Made by a program: the position numbers and the translations under genes. Positions 9,248 through 18,640 of a stretch of 64,000 nucleotides of DNA are shown here, in pieces (positions within the stretch are counted from its first letter, which is position 1; each line of letters opens with the position of its first letter). The stretch covers positions 248,001-312,000 of the forward strand of contig NZ_JAUFQR010000003.1 in NCBI RefSeq assembly GCF_030409875.1. Direction: 5' to 3'. The DNA is from Chryseobacterium tructae. Its GTDB lineage: Bacteria > Bacteroidota > Bacteroidia > Flavobacteriales > Weeksellaceae. Under the pieces are notes generated by a model that was not told where the DNA came from, made no database searches, and saw only the letters and a list, made by a program, of their open reading frames with translations.

Positions 9248-9811
9248 CTACTTCCCATTAAATCCGGACATTGTATTACTAATTCCTGCAAATACAAAGG
9301 AAAGACTGGCTTTAGAAAAAGTTTCTATCCTTTCCTTAAGCTTCTCAGTTTCCTCTTCATTCCATGTTCCTAATACGTAATCTACCTGGCGTCCTGCAGT
9401 AAAATCCGCTGAAATACCAAAACGAAGCCTTGCATAATTCTGGGTTTGCAATACCTCATTAATATTCTTAAGCCCATTGTGGCCAGCATCAGAGCCTTTA
9501 CCTTTCATTCTTAAAGTTCCGAAAGGTAATGCTAAATCGTCCGTTACAATGAGTACATTTTCTAAAGGAATATTTTCTTTCTGCATCCAGTATCTCACTG
9601 CATTCCCTGATAAATTCATATAGGTATCCGGTTTAAGAACAAAAACTTTCCTCCCTTTATACTTCCCTTCTGCCATCCAGCCAAAATTAGCAGTATTAAA
9701 TGATGCATCAAGTGTTTCTGCTATTTTCTCAGCAATTTTAAAGCCTATATTGTGTCGTGTATTTTCATATTCTGAGCCTTTATTTCCAAGCCCAACGATT
9801 AAATATTTCAT
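9248..9811 (-). CDS. pth: Peptidyl-tRNA hydrolase
   Basis: 187 residues, the usual Pth length. It releases peptides from peptidyl-tRNA that has dropped off ribosomes. Family marks: [19 protein letters not shown], with the conserved Asn10 and catalytic His20; [10 protein letters not shown]; and TDDLALPFG with the key Asp. A -7 element TAATTTTG at 9825-9832 lies just upstream. Cytoplasmic housekeeping gene, standing alone. Confidence 0.96.
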   Translation of the reverse strand: MKYLIVGLGNKGSEYENTRHNIGFKIAEKIAETLDASFNTANFGWMAEGKYKGRKVFVLKPDTYMNLSGNAVRYWMQKENIPLENVLIVTDDLALPFGTLRMKGKGSDAGHNGLKNINEVLQTQNYARLRFGISADFTAGRQVDYVLGTWNEEETEKLKERIETFSKASLSFVFAGISNTMSGFNGK

Positions 9812-9824
9812 CAGAAATTTTTTG

Positions 9825-9856
9825 CAAAATTAAGGCATAAAAAATAAAAAACTCAA
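9825..9856 (-). promoter_or_regulatory. Promoter of pth
   Basis: TAATTTTG (minus strand, 9832-9825) and TTG (9856-9854), 21 bases apart. The upstream part overlaps the terminator hairpin of the preceding lipoprotein gene. Confidence 0.45.
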
Positions 9857-9875
9857 CCTTAGGAAGATTGAGTTT
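9849..9875 (-). terminator. Terminator of the lipoprotein gene at 9897-10838
   Basis: AAACTCAA / TTGAGTTT stem with an inner CTT/AAG pair, followed on the minus strand by a T-rich run. Confidence 0.8.
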
Positions 9876-9896
9876 AAATATTGTTAAAAAACTATT

Positions 9897-10838
9897 CTAT
9901 TGTGGTTTATAAATATAGTTGATTCCATATCCTTTTGTCATGTAAGTTTGCGGATCATATACATAATTTGTACTCTGTACAATAGGTACCGGAATAGGTA
10001 CTGTAATATCTGTTACCGACCATCTCTTAGGATTATTAGGAGATAGAATTAAACTTTCTTTATCATTACGTGCAGTAGATAACAGCCTTGAAATTTTATA
10101 CGTATTTGGCAATAATGTAAAAGGGCTGATCTGTTGGTCATAAGCATAATACTCATAGCTGTATTTTTCAGTAGGAGTTCCGAAGACATCTGGATTATTA
10201 GATGTTATTGGGCCATACACTCTAAGCACTTTAGACACATTATCTCCTGCATAGGTATAATCTGTTTTTGAATAGTCTGTATACTTAATTTGAGCACCTC
10301 CTTTTTCTAGTCCCTTTATCATAGTGATCGTTTCCAGTTTTGAGCTTCCCGTATTGTATGTTAAAGTATAAATATATCTTTCTTCAGCCAATAAAGTTTG
10401 TGGACCTGGTTTAGTAGAAGGCGGAACCGGTGCTGGTCTTCTGAAAACAGAACGTGTTTCAGAAATTGATTGCAATCTGCTATTATTCCCATAATTGAAT
10501 TGACGGTTATAAGATATACTGTCTTTATCCAGTTTACCATTTCCGTCAAGATCAAGAAAACCTCTAAAATTAATCTGACTGATTCTATCACCACTATACA
10601 TGATATCTGTAATAGAAGCGCTATCTGTGATCACTTTGCTTACAAGCAGCCCGCTATACTGATATTCTGCAATGGTGCCTTTATCTGTAATTTCTTTATA
10701 TAAAGCTCTTGGACCACTCAGTCCTTCTGTATTATTCAGATCCAAAAGGGGATTCCCATCTTCATCCAATAAATCTTTGCAGGAATGTATTGAAGAAAAG
10801 CCTGCAATTAATAAGATAATATAGAAAATTTGTTTCAT
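9897..10838 (-). CDS. Predicted lipoprotein of unknown function
   Basis: 313 residues. Signal peptide with lipobox SIHSC (Cys at about residue 20), then an acidic stretch (KDLLDEDGNPLLDL). The body has repeated short beta-strand patterns such as TYAGDNVSKVLRVYG, YKYSY-like Tyr-rich strands and DSISYNRQFNYG. These resemble the beta-hairpin repeats of Bacteroidota surface lipoproteins in which Y-x-G-N/D-x-V recurs. No enzyme motif was seen. It is probably anchored in the outer membrane. It has its own terminator at 9849-9875. Confidence 0.7.
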   Translation of the reverse strand: MKQIFYIILLIAGFSSIHSCKDLLDEDGNPLLDLNNTEGLSGPRALYKEITDKGTIAEYQYSGLLVSKVITDSASITDIMYSGDRISQINFRGFLDLDGNGKLDKDSISYNRQFNYGNNSRLQSISETRSVFRRPAPVPPSTKPGPQTLLAEERYIYTLTYNTGSSKLETITMIKGLEKGGAQIKYTDYSKTDYTYAGDNVSKVLRVYGPITSNNPDVFGTPTEKYSYEYYAYDQQISPFTLLPNTYKISRLLSTARNDKESLILSPNNPKRWSVTDITVPIPVPIVQSTNYVYDPQTYMTKGYGINYIYKPQ

Positions 10839-10978
10839 TTCCTGGTAATTGATTATTTTTTGACAAATATAATTTTTTTTTGCAAAGAAATTATATGATT
10901 ATTTATATTCTGATAAGATTAACAATAAAAGTCTGCCTATAATTTTTATAGGTAAACATCAGATTTTGAGACTTGTCA

Positions 10979-11083
10979 TCAAAATTTGATCTGTTTTCGA
11001 AGTTTTTGTCCTGTATAAGATGAAGCCAGCAGCCCGGAAGGAGTAATACCAGCGAATACTTTAAGAAAATAGTTTTTTACCAT
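10979..11083 (-). CDS. Candidate 34-residue microprotein
   Basis: A short frame from ATG at 11083 to TGA at 10979. It starts MVKNYFLKVFAGITP, has a hydrophobic/Gly/Ser middle and a basic end (GQKLRKQIKF). A TATATTTG -7 element (11107-11100) sits 16 bases upstream and a weak hairpin (10936-10952) follows, so the segment looks like a self-contained transcription unit. No family was recognised. It could also be the 5' part of a small RNA. The rest of the 10839-11228 gap shows only the terminator listed separately. Confidence 0.35.
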   Translation of the reverse strand: MVKNYFLKVFAGITPSGLLASSYTGQKLRKQIKF

Positions 11084-11099
11084 ATATTTTTAATTTGTT

Positions 11100-11107
11100 C
11101 AAATATA
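11100..11107 (-). promoter_or_regulatory. -7 promoter element for the 34-residue frame
   Basis: TATATTTG on the minus strand is an exact TAnnTTTG match. It places transcription start about 10 bases before the ATG at 11083. Confidence 0.4.
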
Positions 11108-11176
11108 ATTCAATTTTACACAATACAGAGTATTCAAACCTGTAAATTCACAAAGAATATAGCAAATAAATAAAAA

Positions 11177-11203
11177 AATCTAAAAACATAACGTTTTTAG
11201 ATT
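11177..11203 (-). terminator. Terminator of the three-paralogue operon
   Basis: Perfect 11-base stem AATCTAAAAAC / GTTTTTAGATT with loop ATAAC, followed on the minus strand by TTTTTTTATTT. It lies 25 bases past the restored stop of the last paralogue. Confidence 0.88.
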
Positions 11204-11228
11204 CCTATTTATTATATCGATATGAAAA

Positions 11229-11968
11229 TTAATAAGGTTGCAATACAGATGTAGTTAAAACAGATTGAGCCATATCAGCATTAAGCGCTGCAGTATCTAC
11301 TGCTGTACCTATTCCAAGTGCATTATTATTCAACGTTCTGTTTGTGCAGGCTACTTTACCGAATATTTGTTTTTTTGGGTAAGATTCTCAAGTGTTGCAT
11401 TAAGATTAAAGATCTTATAAGCCCCACTATCACCCTGCAATACGTCAGCTCTTACTGCTTTCAGTTTATTATCTACAAATACACCACAGGCAAAACCTGC
11501 AGAAGATGTACCATTATTCGCTTTTTGAGCAGTAGTTTGAAATGAAAATGTTACTTTATTGATCGCATTTGTTACAGAAAAAGTATCCACAGCTTGAGGG
11601 ATCACGGTCCAGCTGCTCGTCAAATCATCATTTTCATTGTATGGTACAGGGTTCCCATTACTATAAAATGCAACTCCTGTTTGATCTGCAACCGTATTAA
11701 TAGAAAACAGAGACATACTTCCCTGTCCATCAGCTATTTTAATATTTTTCCAGTCATTTGCTGGCATTGTCGAATTATTATGAAAGATATCTCCACTATT
11801 ACCTGCAGATCCTTTCAAAAGATCAGTACCATTAGTTCTTAGTTCTTTTCTTACATTGATATCTCCATTTACATCTAACTTATTAACAGGATTTGGAGTA
11901 TTAATACCTATCTGCGCTTCCATAAGTCCAATAATTAATAAAAATTGAACAAAAAATATTTTTTTCAT
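11229..11968 (-). pseudogene. Secreted paralogue 3, frameshifted near its 3' end
   Basis: Third gene of a three-paralogue operon. Signal peptide MKKIFFVQFLLIIGLMEAQ, then the head motif IGINTPNPVNKLDVNGD, common at the start of Bacteroidota surface and fibre-like proteins. The open frame stops at 11351. In the next frame the family C-terminus continues (VACTNRTLNNNALGIG and onward to a stop at 11229), matching the VGCSRI / IACRKI ends of its paralogues. The shift falls at a run of seven A (11376-11370 on the minus strand); eight A would restore a 246-residue protein. The terminator just past 11229 supports the longer gene. Confidence 0.75.
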
Positions 11969-11977
11969 AGTTGGTTT

Positions 11978-12799
11978 TTACTTTATAATCGTGTTAAACA
12001 CTTGTGGAATCTCATATACATCTACTTTCAAAGATGATTGAGTAATAAAGCTATTAAGGTTGGTACTTGTATTTGTTCCTATAGCCAATTTTCTGTTTTG
12101 GGCATCTCCATAGGATGAAATTCTTGAGCATCCTACACTCACCATATGCTCTCCTTTGGAAAGATTGGTAATCATTCCGATTTGATTATGGGTAAGGAAG
12201 GTATACTGTGCACTACTTGCTTTCAGATTATTCTGTCTCAAACTGATCAGTTTATCATCTACAAAAATACCGCAGGCATAATCTATTGAGGTATCAGGAT
12301 TTCCATTGGCAGCAAAATTGGCTTGCACTACCGTCTCAAACTGAAAATACGCCTTGCTTTCAGTACTGAAAACCTGGATTTTCTGAGACAGACCTGTAAT
12401 TTTTTTAAATGCAGTAAGAGTAGAAAAATCAGCTCCTTTCACAAAAGCTGCTGCTTTACCCGTATTCGTTGATGGAGGTTGCTCACTAAATGTAAAATCA
12501 ACCCCAACTTTGTCTGAAAAGGAGTTATTAAAGATCAAATAAAATTTATTCGGTTCATATTCAGGAATACGAAGAGTTTTCCAAATAGGAGCATATCCTT
12601 CCCCTTGAGAAACTAATAACTGGTCATTATTTCCTAAAGAAAGGCTATTATCTGTAGCGTCAAGTACAGCAATTTTTTCCCTTAAATTTAGGTCTCCGTT
12701 TACATCTAGCTTTGCTTTTGGAGATTCAGTATTAATACCCACTTGGGCAGAAAGCATCAGTCCCGAGGCAAGAAATAAAGTCGATAATATATTTTTCAT
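11978..12799 (-). CDS. Secreted paralogue 2, intact member of the trio
   Basis: 273 residues. Signal peptide ends near LMLSAQ, followed by VGINTESPKAKLDVNGDLNL. A linker (LLVSQGEGYAPIWKTL) and a beta-rich domain of about 170 residues follow, with conserved DYACGIFVDDKL and VGCSRISS motifs. The fold is unknown; the head motif is often found in T9SS-era surface proteins, but no T9SS tail is visible. The gaps of nine bases to each neighbour indicate one operon read from near 13630. Role unknown; a secreted, perhaps multimeric, beta-sandwich protein is the fair description. Confidence 0.72.
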   Translation of the reverse strand: MKNILSTLFLASGLMLSAQVGINTESPKAKLDVNGDLNLREKIAVLDATDNSLSLGNNDQLLVSQGEGYAPIWKTLRIPEYEPNKFYLIFNNSFSDKVGVDFTFSEQPPSTNTGKAAAFVKGADFSTLTAFKKITGLSQKIQVFSTESKAYFQFETVVQANFAANGNPDTSIDYACGIFVDDKLISLRQNNLKASSAQYTFLTHNQIGMITNLSKGEHMVSVGCSRISSYGDAQNRKLAIGTNTSTNLNSFITQSSLKVDVYEIPQVFNTIIK

Positions 12800-12808
12800 C
12801 AGTTCGTC

Positions 12809-13629
12809 TTAATTGGATTTATAAGTTACATACTCAATGACATCAATCTTCATATTAGATTCTAATGTAAATGCATTGGACGCTCCATTAGAACTTTGAA
12901 CATCACGACCTATAGCAAATTGAGAATTCACATTTGAGGTACTGATCTTTCTGCATGCAATTTCAAGATTCTGTACTCCAACAGGAACGTTAAGCTCCGT
13001 ATAATTAAGAGTAAAAATATAATCCTGAATTCCTGCTTTCCCACTATTATTAGTGGAAGCTACTCTATCAGGACGCATCGCTACCAGTCTATCATTTCTA
13101 AAAACAGCGCACGCAAAACGAATATTTTCTGAAGTAGTAGATTGGGGAGCTTTCATTTCAATTCCGGTCTGGAACTGATAAGTAAGCCTGTTTTTACCAT
13201 TTTTAATAGTAAATGTATTTTTAAGACCATCAATTTTCACCCATTTACCTTTAGAAGTGTCATTGATGTCATCTCCAACACTATTTCTAGCAACACCATC
13301 ACCCTTAACAGTGTTAGAAAGCCCTGTAATTCCTACCTGATCAGATGATAAATACGAATTGATCAGTTATACTGACCTTCTTCCATAAAAGTAAGAGTTA
13401 ATGATTTCCAAACAGGAGCTTTTCCTTCTCCCTGGGATACTAATACCTGTCCATTAAGACCTGCATTTCCCGTTGTAGTAGAAGTTCCCCCCACTCTAAG
13501 TTCTCTTCTCAAAGTAGTTTTTCCATTCACATCGAGCATTGATTTTGGCTTTGTGGTCCCGATTCCCACCTGTGCGTTGGCATAGAAAGATAGAAGTCCA
13601 ACTACACAACTAAAAATAATTTTTTTCAT
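12809..13629 (-). pseudogene. Secreted paralogue 1, frameshifted in the middle
   Basis: First gene of the trio. The N-terminal half runs from ATG 13629 (MKKIIFSCVVGLLSFYANAQ, then VGIGTTKPKSMLDVNGK) to a stop at 13363. The C-terminal half continues one frame over (LINSYLSSDQVGITGL, then KWVKIDGLKNTFTIKNGKN) to 12809. One extra base near 13363-13367 would join them into 273 residues, exactly the length of the intact neighbour. The conserved FACAVFRNDRL and IACRKIST motifs are present in the second half. A -7 element, TACATTTG, lies at 13648-13641. Confidence 0.75.
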
Positions 13630-13924
13630 AATAAGGACTGCAAATGTACAAATTACGAATCGAAAAAATCCCGGGCACAACAGTTAAACCTATAGAAATA
13701 AACACATTACACGATAGAATTATTTATATAAAAAAGTAGAATTATTTCTACATTTATATTTTTTTTAAAAGAGATTAAAATATAAAAAACGTATAAACCA
13801 CTTATGCACCGCAGTTTACTCAATAGTATTTTCTCATTAAGAAGTGACTTCAGACATGCTTAAATAAGGGTAATTCTCTTAAAAAGGAATATTACAAGCA
13901 AAAAACATGATAACAATCATAAAA

Positions 13925-13958
13925 AAACCATGTAAAAATTTACTTTTTTACATGGTTT
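13925..13958 (-). terminator. Terminator of mfd
   Basis: Stem AAACCATGTAAAAA / TTTTTACATGGTTT, followed on the minus strand by a T run. Apart from this hairpin and the promoter of the paralogue operon, nothing was seen in 13630-14001. Confidence 0.85.
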
Positions 13959-14001
13959 AAGCATTATTTACAGAAACTTATTAATTTTTATAGACTATGT
14001 T

Positions 14002-17000
14002 TTAATTATGCTCAATGATAGCTTTTAATAGAATATTTACCTCATCTACGTTTTTCACTCTTTCTTTTCTCATCATCAATTGATTTCCTTCCTTACCGGA
14101 TTTCTCCTTAAGCTGTGCTTCGGCAGGATTTCTTGTCAAATAATTAATAATATGTCTGAATCTGTCAGTCTGATAGAATTTATCCTGAGGATTACTTGGG
14201 AAGTAGCCTAAAAAGACCCCATTTTTCATCACAATTTTATCAAAACCAATATCTGCAGCTAGCCATTTTAAAGAAACACTTTTCAATAAATTGACTGCTT
14301 CTTTCGGCAATGCACCGAATCTATCTATCAATTCAAGTTCAAACTGATGAAGATCTTTTTCATTATTGATCTCAGCTATTTTTTGATACAGCAACAATCT
14401 TTCTTCCGTATTGGAAATATAGAAATCGGGAAGCATTAATTCAAGATCTGTATCAATGTTGACATCTTTTACAGATTTGAAAAGCTTTTGCCTATCTTCT
14501 TCATTATCAAATAGATTTTCGAAATCAACATCATCTTTCAATTCTTCAAGCGCTTCCTGCATCAGTTTCTGATAGGTTTCAAATCCCATCTCATTGATAA
14601 AACCACTTTGTTCTGCTCCCAACAAATCTCCAGCACCCCGAATCTCAAGATCCTTCATTGCAATCTGAAAACCACTCCCTAAATCAGAGAATTGTTCAAT
14701 GGCTTCCAATCTCTTTCTGGCATCAGAAGTCATCATATCATAAGGAGGAGTGATTAAATAACAGAAAGCTTTTCTGTTACTTCGCCCTACCCTTCCTCTC
14801 ATCTGGTGAAGGTCTGCCATTCCAAATCGTTGAGCATCATTAATAAAAATGGTATTTGCATTCGGAACATCTACTCCACTTTCTACAATAGTGGTAGAAA
14901 CAAGTACATCATACTTCCCTTCCATGAAATCCAGAACGTTCTTTTCCAATTGCTTCCCTTCCATCTGACCATGCCCTGTGATGACTCTGGCATCTGGAAC
15001 CAGACGCTGAATAAGCCCGGCAATATCTTTAAGGTTTTCAATTCTGTTATTGATAAAATACACTTGTCCGTCTCTCTGAATTTCATAGGAAATAGCATCA
15101 CGAATTATTTCTTCGTTGAATCCTACCAACTGTGTATCTACCGGCTGTCTGTTGGGTGGTGGGGTTTTAATTACTGATAAATCCCTTGCTGCCATCAATG
15201 AGAACTGCAATGTTCTCGGAATTGGGGTTGCGGTCAGTGTAAGAGTATCCACATTATTTTTCAGCGTCTTTAGCTTATCCTTCACAGAAACACCAAACTT
15301 ATGTTCTTCATCAATAATTAATAATCCAAGATCTTTAAATTTAACGGAACTGCTCGCCAACTGATGGGTTCCAATAATGATATCTACTTTACCATTCTTA
15401 AGGTTGTCCAGAGTTTCAGACTTTTGCTTAGCTGTCCTGAATCTATTGACATAAGAAACATTGACTGGAAAATCTTTAAGCCTTTCCTTAAAACTTCTAT
15501 AGTGTTGAAATGCCAAAATAGTAGTAGGAACAAGCACGGCTACCTGCTTCCCATCTGTTGCAGCTTTAAATGCAGCACGGATTGCTACTTCCGTTTTCCC
15601 GAAACCTACATCTCCACAAACCAGACGATCCATTACGGTATCCGCTTCCATATCTTTTTTCACATCTACAGTAGCTTTTTCCTGATCCGGAGTGTCTTCA
15701 TAAATAAAGCTTGCCTCCAGCTCATTCTGCAGATAAGAATCTGGGGTATAAGCAAATCCTTTTGCCGTTTTTCTTTGAGCGTATAATTGAATAAGGTCAA
15801 ATACAATCTGTTTTACCTTAGCTTTGGTTTTCTGTTTTAGAGATTTCCATGTTGGAGAACCTAGCTTACTCAAAACAATTTCTCTTCCATCCGGCCCATT
15901 ATATTTTGATATTTTATGTAACGAATGAATACTTACATATAATAAATCACCGTTTTTATAGGTCAGTTTAAAACATTCCTGAATTTTCCCATCATTATTT
16001 ACCTTCACCAATCCCATAAACTTCCCGATTCCATGATCGATATGAGCAATATAATCCCCAATTTTCAAGGACATCAGATCTTTCAAAGTAAGCTGTTCTG
16101 ATTTTGCAAAGGTATTTTTAGCTTTATATCTCTGATAACGATCAAAAATCTGATGATCAGTATATACTAACAGTTTGTGTCCATTATCTACAAATCCTTC
16201 ATGCAGTTCAGATTTAAAACTTTTAAAAGGAAGCTCATGTTCAAGCTCTTCAAAAATAGACTCCAGTCTTTCTTTTTGTTTTTCCGTTGAAAAGGAAATC
16301 CACGTATCGAATCCGTCTTTCTGTTTTTCCTCAATATCTTCGATCAAGAGTTCGAAGTTTTTATGGAAAGAAGGTTGTGGAAGCTGTTCCATTTTAATTT
16401 CAGCAATTTCTTTCACTCCTTCCAGGACTATATTTCCGAAATCAACCGTTTTAAATTTTTTATAATCAAATAAAAATTCCTGATCGGAAATAAAAAGTTC
16501 CTGTGGAGCTCTATGTGAAATATCTTTACTTAGCGTGTCATATTTTTCAAGGGATTTTTCATAGAATGATTTAATCTTCTGCATTCCCACCATCCCATTT
16601 TTAGAAATCACATAACTTTCTTTAGGCAATAATTGCAGTAATGAAACTCTGGTTCCCGTTACCGAAAAATTCATATTGGACACCAATTGAAAATCTTTCA
16701 CTTTGTCTACTGAAAGCTGGGTTTCTATATCAAATGTCTTAATGCTTTCTACCTCATTTCCAAAAAAGGTAATCCTGTAAGGTTTTTCATAGGAATAAGA
16801 AAAGACATCTACAATCCCTCCTCTTACAGAAAACTCGCCAGGTTCTGAGACGAAATCGGTCTGTTGGAAATGGTAATGAGTAAGCAATTCGTCTACAAAA
16901 TCAAAATCTAACTGATCTCCTACTTTTATATGATGAGAAATCGCTTTGAAATCTTCTTTCTTCAATACTTTTTCGGATAAAGCTCCTGAATAAGCAACAA

Positions 17001-17370
17001 TAACCTTTGGAGATCTCCCTGAATTGATCTTATTCAGAACTTCTGTCCTTAGTACAAGATTCGCATTTTGTGTTTTCTCTACCTGATAAGGCTCAAGGTG
17101 AGTCGCCGGAAAATACAATACTTTATCTTTTCCAAGCAGATCTTCCATTTCGGTATTGGCATACAATGCATCCTCTTTATCATCTACCAGATAAAGAATA
17201 TTTCTTTTCTGAACCAAAAAAAGTTCAGCGACAAAAACAGAAACGGAAGATCCCGCGCTTCCTTTCACGGCAATATGCTGACTATTTTCTAACTGAGTAA
17301 AAATTTCTTTCCCGAATTCTTTTTGCATCAGATTCGGAAGAAACTTTTCATTGATGGATTTTAACTGCAT
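14002..17370 (-). CDS. mfd: Transcription-repair coupling factor
   Basis: 1122 residues from the ATG at 17370 (MQLKSINEKFLPN); an earlier in-frame ATG at 17394 adds eight residues. Mfd removes RNA polymerase stalled at DNA damage and recruits UvrA. Domains in order: UvrB-homology module; RNA-polymerase-interaction domain (GDYIAHIDHGIGKFMGL); RecG-like translocase with Walker A GDVGFGKTEVAIRAAF, DEEHKFGV and a VSTTIVESGVDVPNANT motif VI region; and the C-terminal TRCF domain. Stands alone. Its -7 element TACCTTTG is at 17443-17436. Confidence 0.97.
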   Translation of the reverse strand: MQLKSINEKFLPNLMQKEFGKEIFTQLENSQHIAVKGSAGSSVSVFVAELFLVQKRNILYLVDDKEDALYANTEMEDLLGKDKVLYFPATHLEPYQVEKTQNANLVLRTEVLNKINSGRSPKVIVAYSGALSEKVLKKEDFKAISHHIKVGDQLDFDFVDELLTHYHFQQTDFVSEPGEFSVRGGIVDVFSYSYEKPYRITFFGNEVESIKTFDIETQLSVDKVKDFQLVSNMNFSVTGTRVSLLQLLPKESYVISKNGMVGMQKIKSFYEKSLEKYDTLSKDISHRAPQELFISDQEFLFDYKKFKTVDFGNIVLEGVKEIAEIKMEQLPQPSFHKNFELLIEDIEEKQKDGFDTWISFSTEKQKERLESIFEELEHELPFKSFKSELHEGFVDNGHKLLVYTDHQIFDRYQRYKAKNTFAKSEQLTLKDLMSLKIGDYIAHIDHGIGKFMGLVKVNNDGKIQECFKLTYKNGDLLYVSIHSLHKISKYNGPDGREIVLSKLGSPTWKSLKQKTKAKVKQIVFDLIQLYAQRKTAKGFAYTPDSYLQNELEASFIYEDTPDQEKATVDVKKDMEADTVMDRLVCGDVGFGKTEVAIRAAFKAATDGKQVAVLVPTTILAFQHYRSFKERLKDFPVNVSYVNRFRTAKQKSETLDNLKNGKVDIIIGTHQLASSSVKFKDLGLLIIDEEHKFGVSVKDKLKTLKNNVDTLTLTATPIPRTLQFSLMAARDLSVIKTPPPNRQPVDTQLVGFNEEIIRDAISYEIQRDGQVYFINNRIENLKDIAGLIQRLVPDARVITGHGQMEGKQLEKNVLDFMEGKYDVLVSTTIVESGVDVPNANTIFINDAQRFGMADLHQMRGRVGRSNRKAFCYLITPPYDMMTSDARKRLEAIEQFSDLGSGFQIAMKDLEIRGAGDLLGAEQSGFINEMGFETYQKLMQEALEELKDDVDFENLFDNEEDRQKLFKSVKDVNIDTDLELMLPDFYISNTEERLLLYQKIAEINNEKDLHQFELELIDRFGALPKEAVNLLKSVSLKWLAADIGFDKIVMKNGVFLGYFPSNPQDKFYQTDRFRHIINYLTRNPAEAQLKEKSGKEGNQLMMRKERVKNVDEVNILLKAIIEHN

Positions 17371-17620
17371 AAATAGTAATGGTATAAACGACAAAAGCGA
17401 TTTCGGGAGTTTTCCGAAACCGTTTAAATACTTTACAAAGGTAAGGATATTTTTTCTCCGAGCCTAAAGAACAGGAACTTTCAGATTTAAAATGAACCAC
17501 TTAGCTATTTAAATCTTAATTTTTTACTAATTTATTTAATTACCTGTTAAAAAAAAACAGATATTTTCTCATGGCATAGTGTTTGGGACTTTAAATCAAC
17601 CAAACATTAAAAGTAGTATT

Positions 17621-18016
17621 ATGAAAAAAGCAATGAAAATTTTAGGAGTTTTGATGCTGTTTGTTTTTACAGCATTATCTTTTTGGTCGTGCAGCAAGGA
17701 TGACGACCCTGTAGACAATGACTTTTTTGCCGGAACCTATAAAGGAAGCGTATCGTATAATGATGGTGGCTCCACCAATACAAGTACTAACGACGGAAGT
17801 GTATTTGTAACGAAGATTGCCAGTGGCACAAAGTATAACTTTACCTTCTCAAACGGTATTCCAAGTCTAAACGGAGTAGAGTTTAGCCAACAAGGAGATC
17901 ATACCTTAGTTATGGTGGGATCTACTGCGACATCTTATATTAGAATTGATAATAATACATTGAAAATTTTATACATCCAGGATGGCAAAACATGGACAGC
18001 CAACTGTACTCGTTAA
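17621..18016 (+). CDS. Small lipoprotein of unknown function
   Basis: 131 residues from ATG 17621; the longer frame from 17579 has no signal peptide at its start. Signal sequence with lipobox SFWSC, then SKDDDPVDND, an acidic spacer typical of exported Bacteroidota lipoproteins. The mature domain is about 105 residues, rich in Gly/Ser/Thr, and looks like a small beta-barrel or lipocalin-like META-type fold (FAGTYKGSVSYNDGG, ending ILYIQDGKTWTANCTR). Alone, with its own terminator. Confidence 0.65.
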   Translation: MKKAMKILGVLMLFVFTALSFWSCSKDDDPVDNDFFAGTYKGSVSYNDGGSTNTSTNDGSVFVTKIASGTKYNFTFSNGIPSLNGVEFSQQGDHTLVMVGSTATSYIRIDNNTLKILYIQDGKTWTANCTR

Positions 18017-18035
18017 ACCATCTCTTATTGATGTA

Positions 18036-18073
18036 AAAGCCTGTTCTCCCAATCGGAAAGCAGGCTTTTTTTA
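18036..18073 (+). terminator. Terminator after the 17621 lipoprotein
   Basis: AAGCCTG / CAGGCTT stem, then seven T. Confidence 0.85.
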
Positions 18074-18196
18074 TTATTTAGAAAATTGCTTTAATTTTTT
18101 TTTAAGCTGTAATAAACTTTAGTTAAGTTTAAAAAACCAAAATTTCTAGCCTGCTTTTTGTATATCTTTATTCAACAAAAAATAAACAGTATTCCT

Positions 18197-18502
18197 ATGA
18201 AAAAATTATTATCAGCAATGTCATTAATCTTAGGATTAGGCCTTGCTACTGCTCAGCAGACTGCTCCCGCTACAAGCACACCTCACGCTCCGGTTGTAAA
18301 AACTACTGCTAAAGCAGCTAAACCTGTAGAAGTAAAAGCAGCTAAGCCTATGGCGACTAAAACAGCTAAGCCAGCAGAGGTAAAACCAGCTCAACCAGCA
18401 GCTAAAATGAAAAAAGATGGTACTCCGGATAAGAGATACAAAGATAATAAGCATCTGAAAAAAGATGGTACTCCGGACAAGAGATACAAAGAAAACAAAT
18501 AA
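18197..18502 (+). CDS. Small secreted Ala/Lys/Pro-rich protein with C-terminal KKDGTPDKRYK repeats
   Basis: 101 residues from ATG 18197. Signal peptide ends at TAQQ. A low-complexity middle holds repeats of AAKPVEVK / TAKPAEVK type. The C-terminus has two tandem copies of KKDGTPDKRYKxNK, encoded by a 48-base direct repeat (18408-18455 and 18456-18500). KDGTPDxRYKxN ends are seen in small exported proteins of Bacteroidota, function unknown. Strongly basic, so binding to an acidic surface or nucleic acid is possible, without evidence. Confidence 0.65.
   Translation: MKKLLSAMSLILGLGLATAQQTAPATSTPHAPVVKTTAKAAKPVEVKAAKPMATKTAKPAEVKPAQPAAKMKKDGTPDKRYKDNKHLKKDGTPDKRYKENK
18408..18500 (+). repeat. 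48-base tandem direct repeat inside the small basic protein
   Basis: Two copies beginning at 18408 and 18456, differing at a few positions, each coding for one KKDGTPDKRYK unit of 16 codons. Confidence 0.8.
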
Positions 18503-18550
18503 AGCATAACATTAACATATAGTTGTTATTTTCATAATCAAATTTCGAGA

Positions 18551-18583
18551 AAAGCCGATGGATTCGTTTCATCGGTTTTTTTT
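18551..18583 (+). terminator. Terminator after the repeat protein
   Basis: CCGATG / CATCGG stem, then eight T. Confidence 0.82.
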
Positions 18584-18640
18584 ATGCCATACCTGCTAAA
18601 AATGGTTCCACAATTCTTTACTTATTTATAAATTTGAAGC

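Noticed and set aside
11370..11376. Programmed ribosomal frameshift at the A run
   Set aside because: Eight other breaks of the same sign lie at unrelated contexts, so a shared cause (missing base) is simpler.
15364..15786. 140-residue plus-strand frame
   Set aside because: Antisense of the mfd helicase domain; no independent coding sign.
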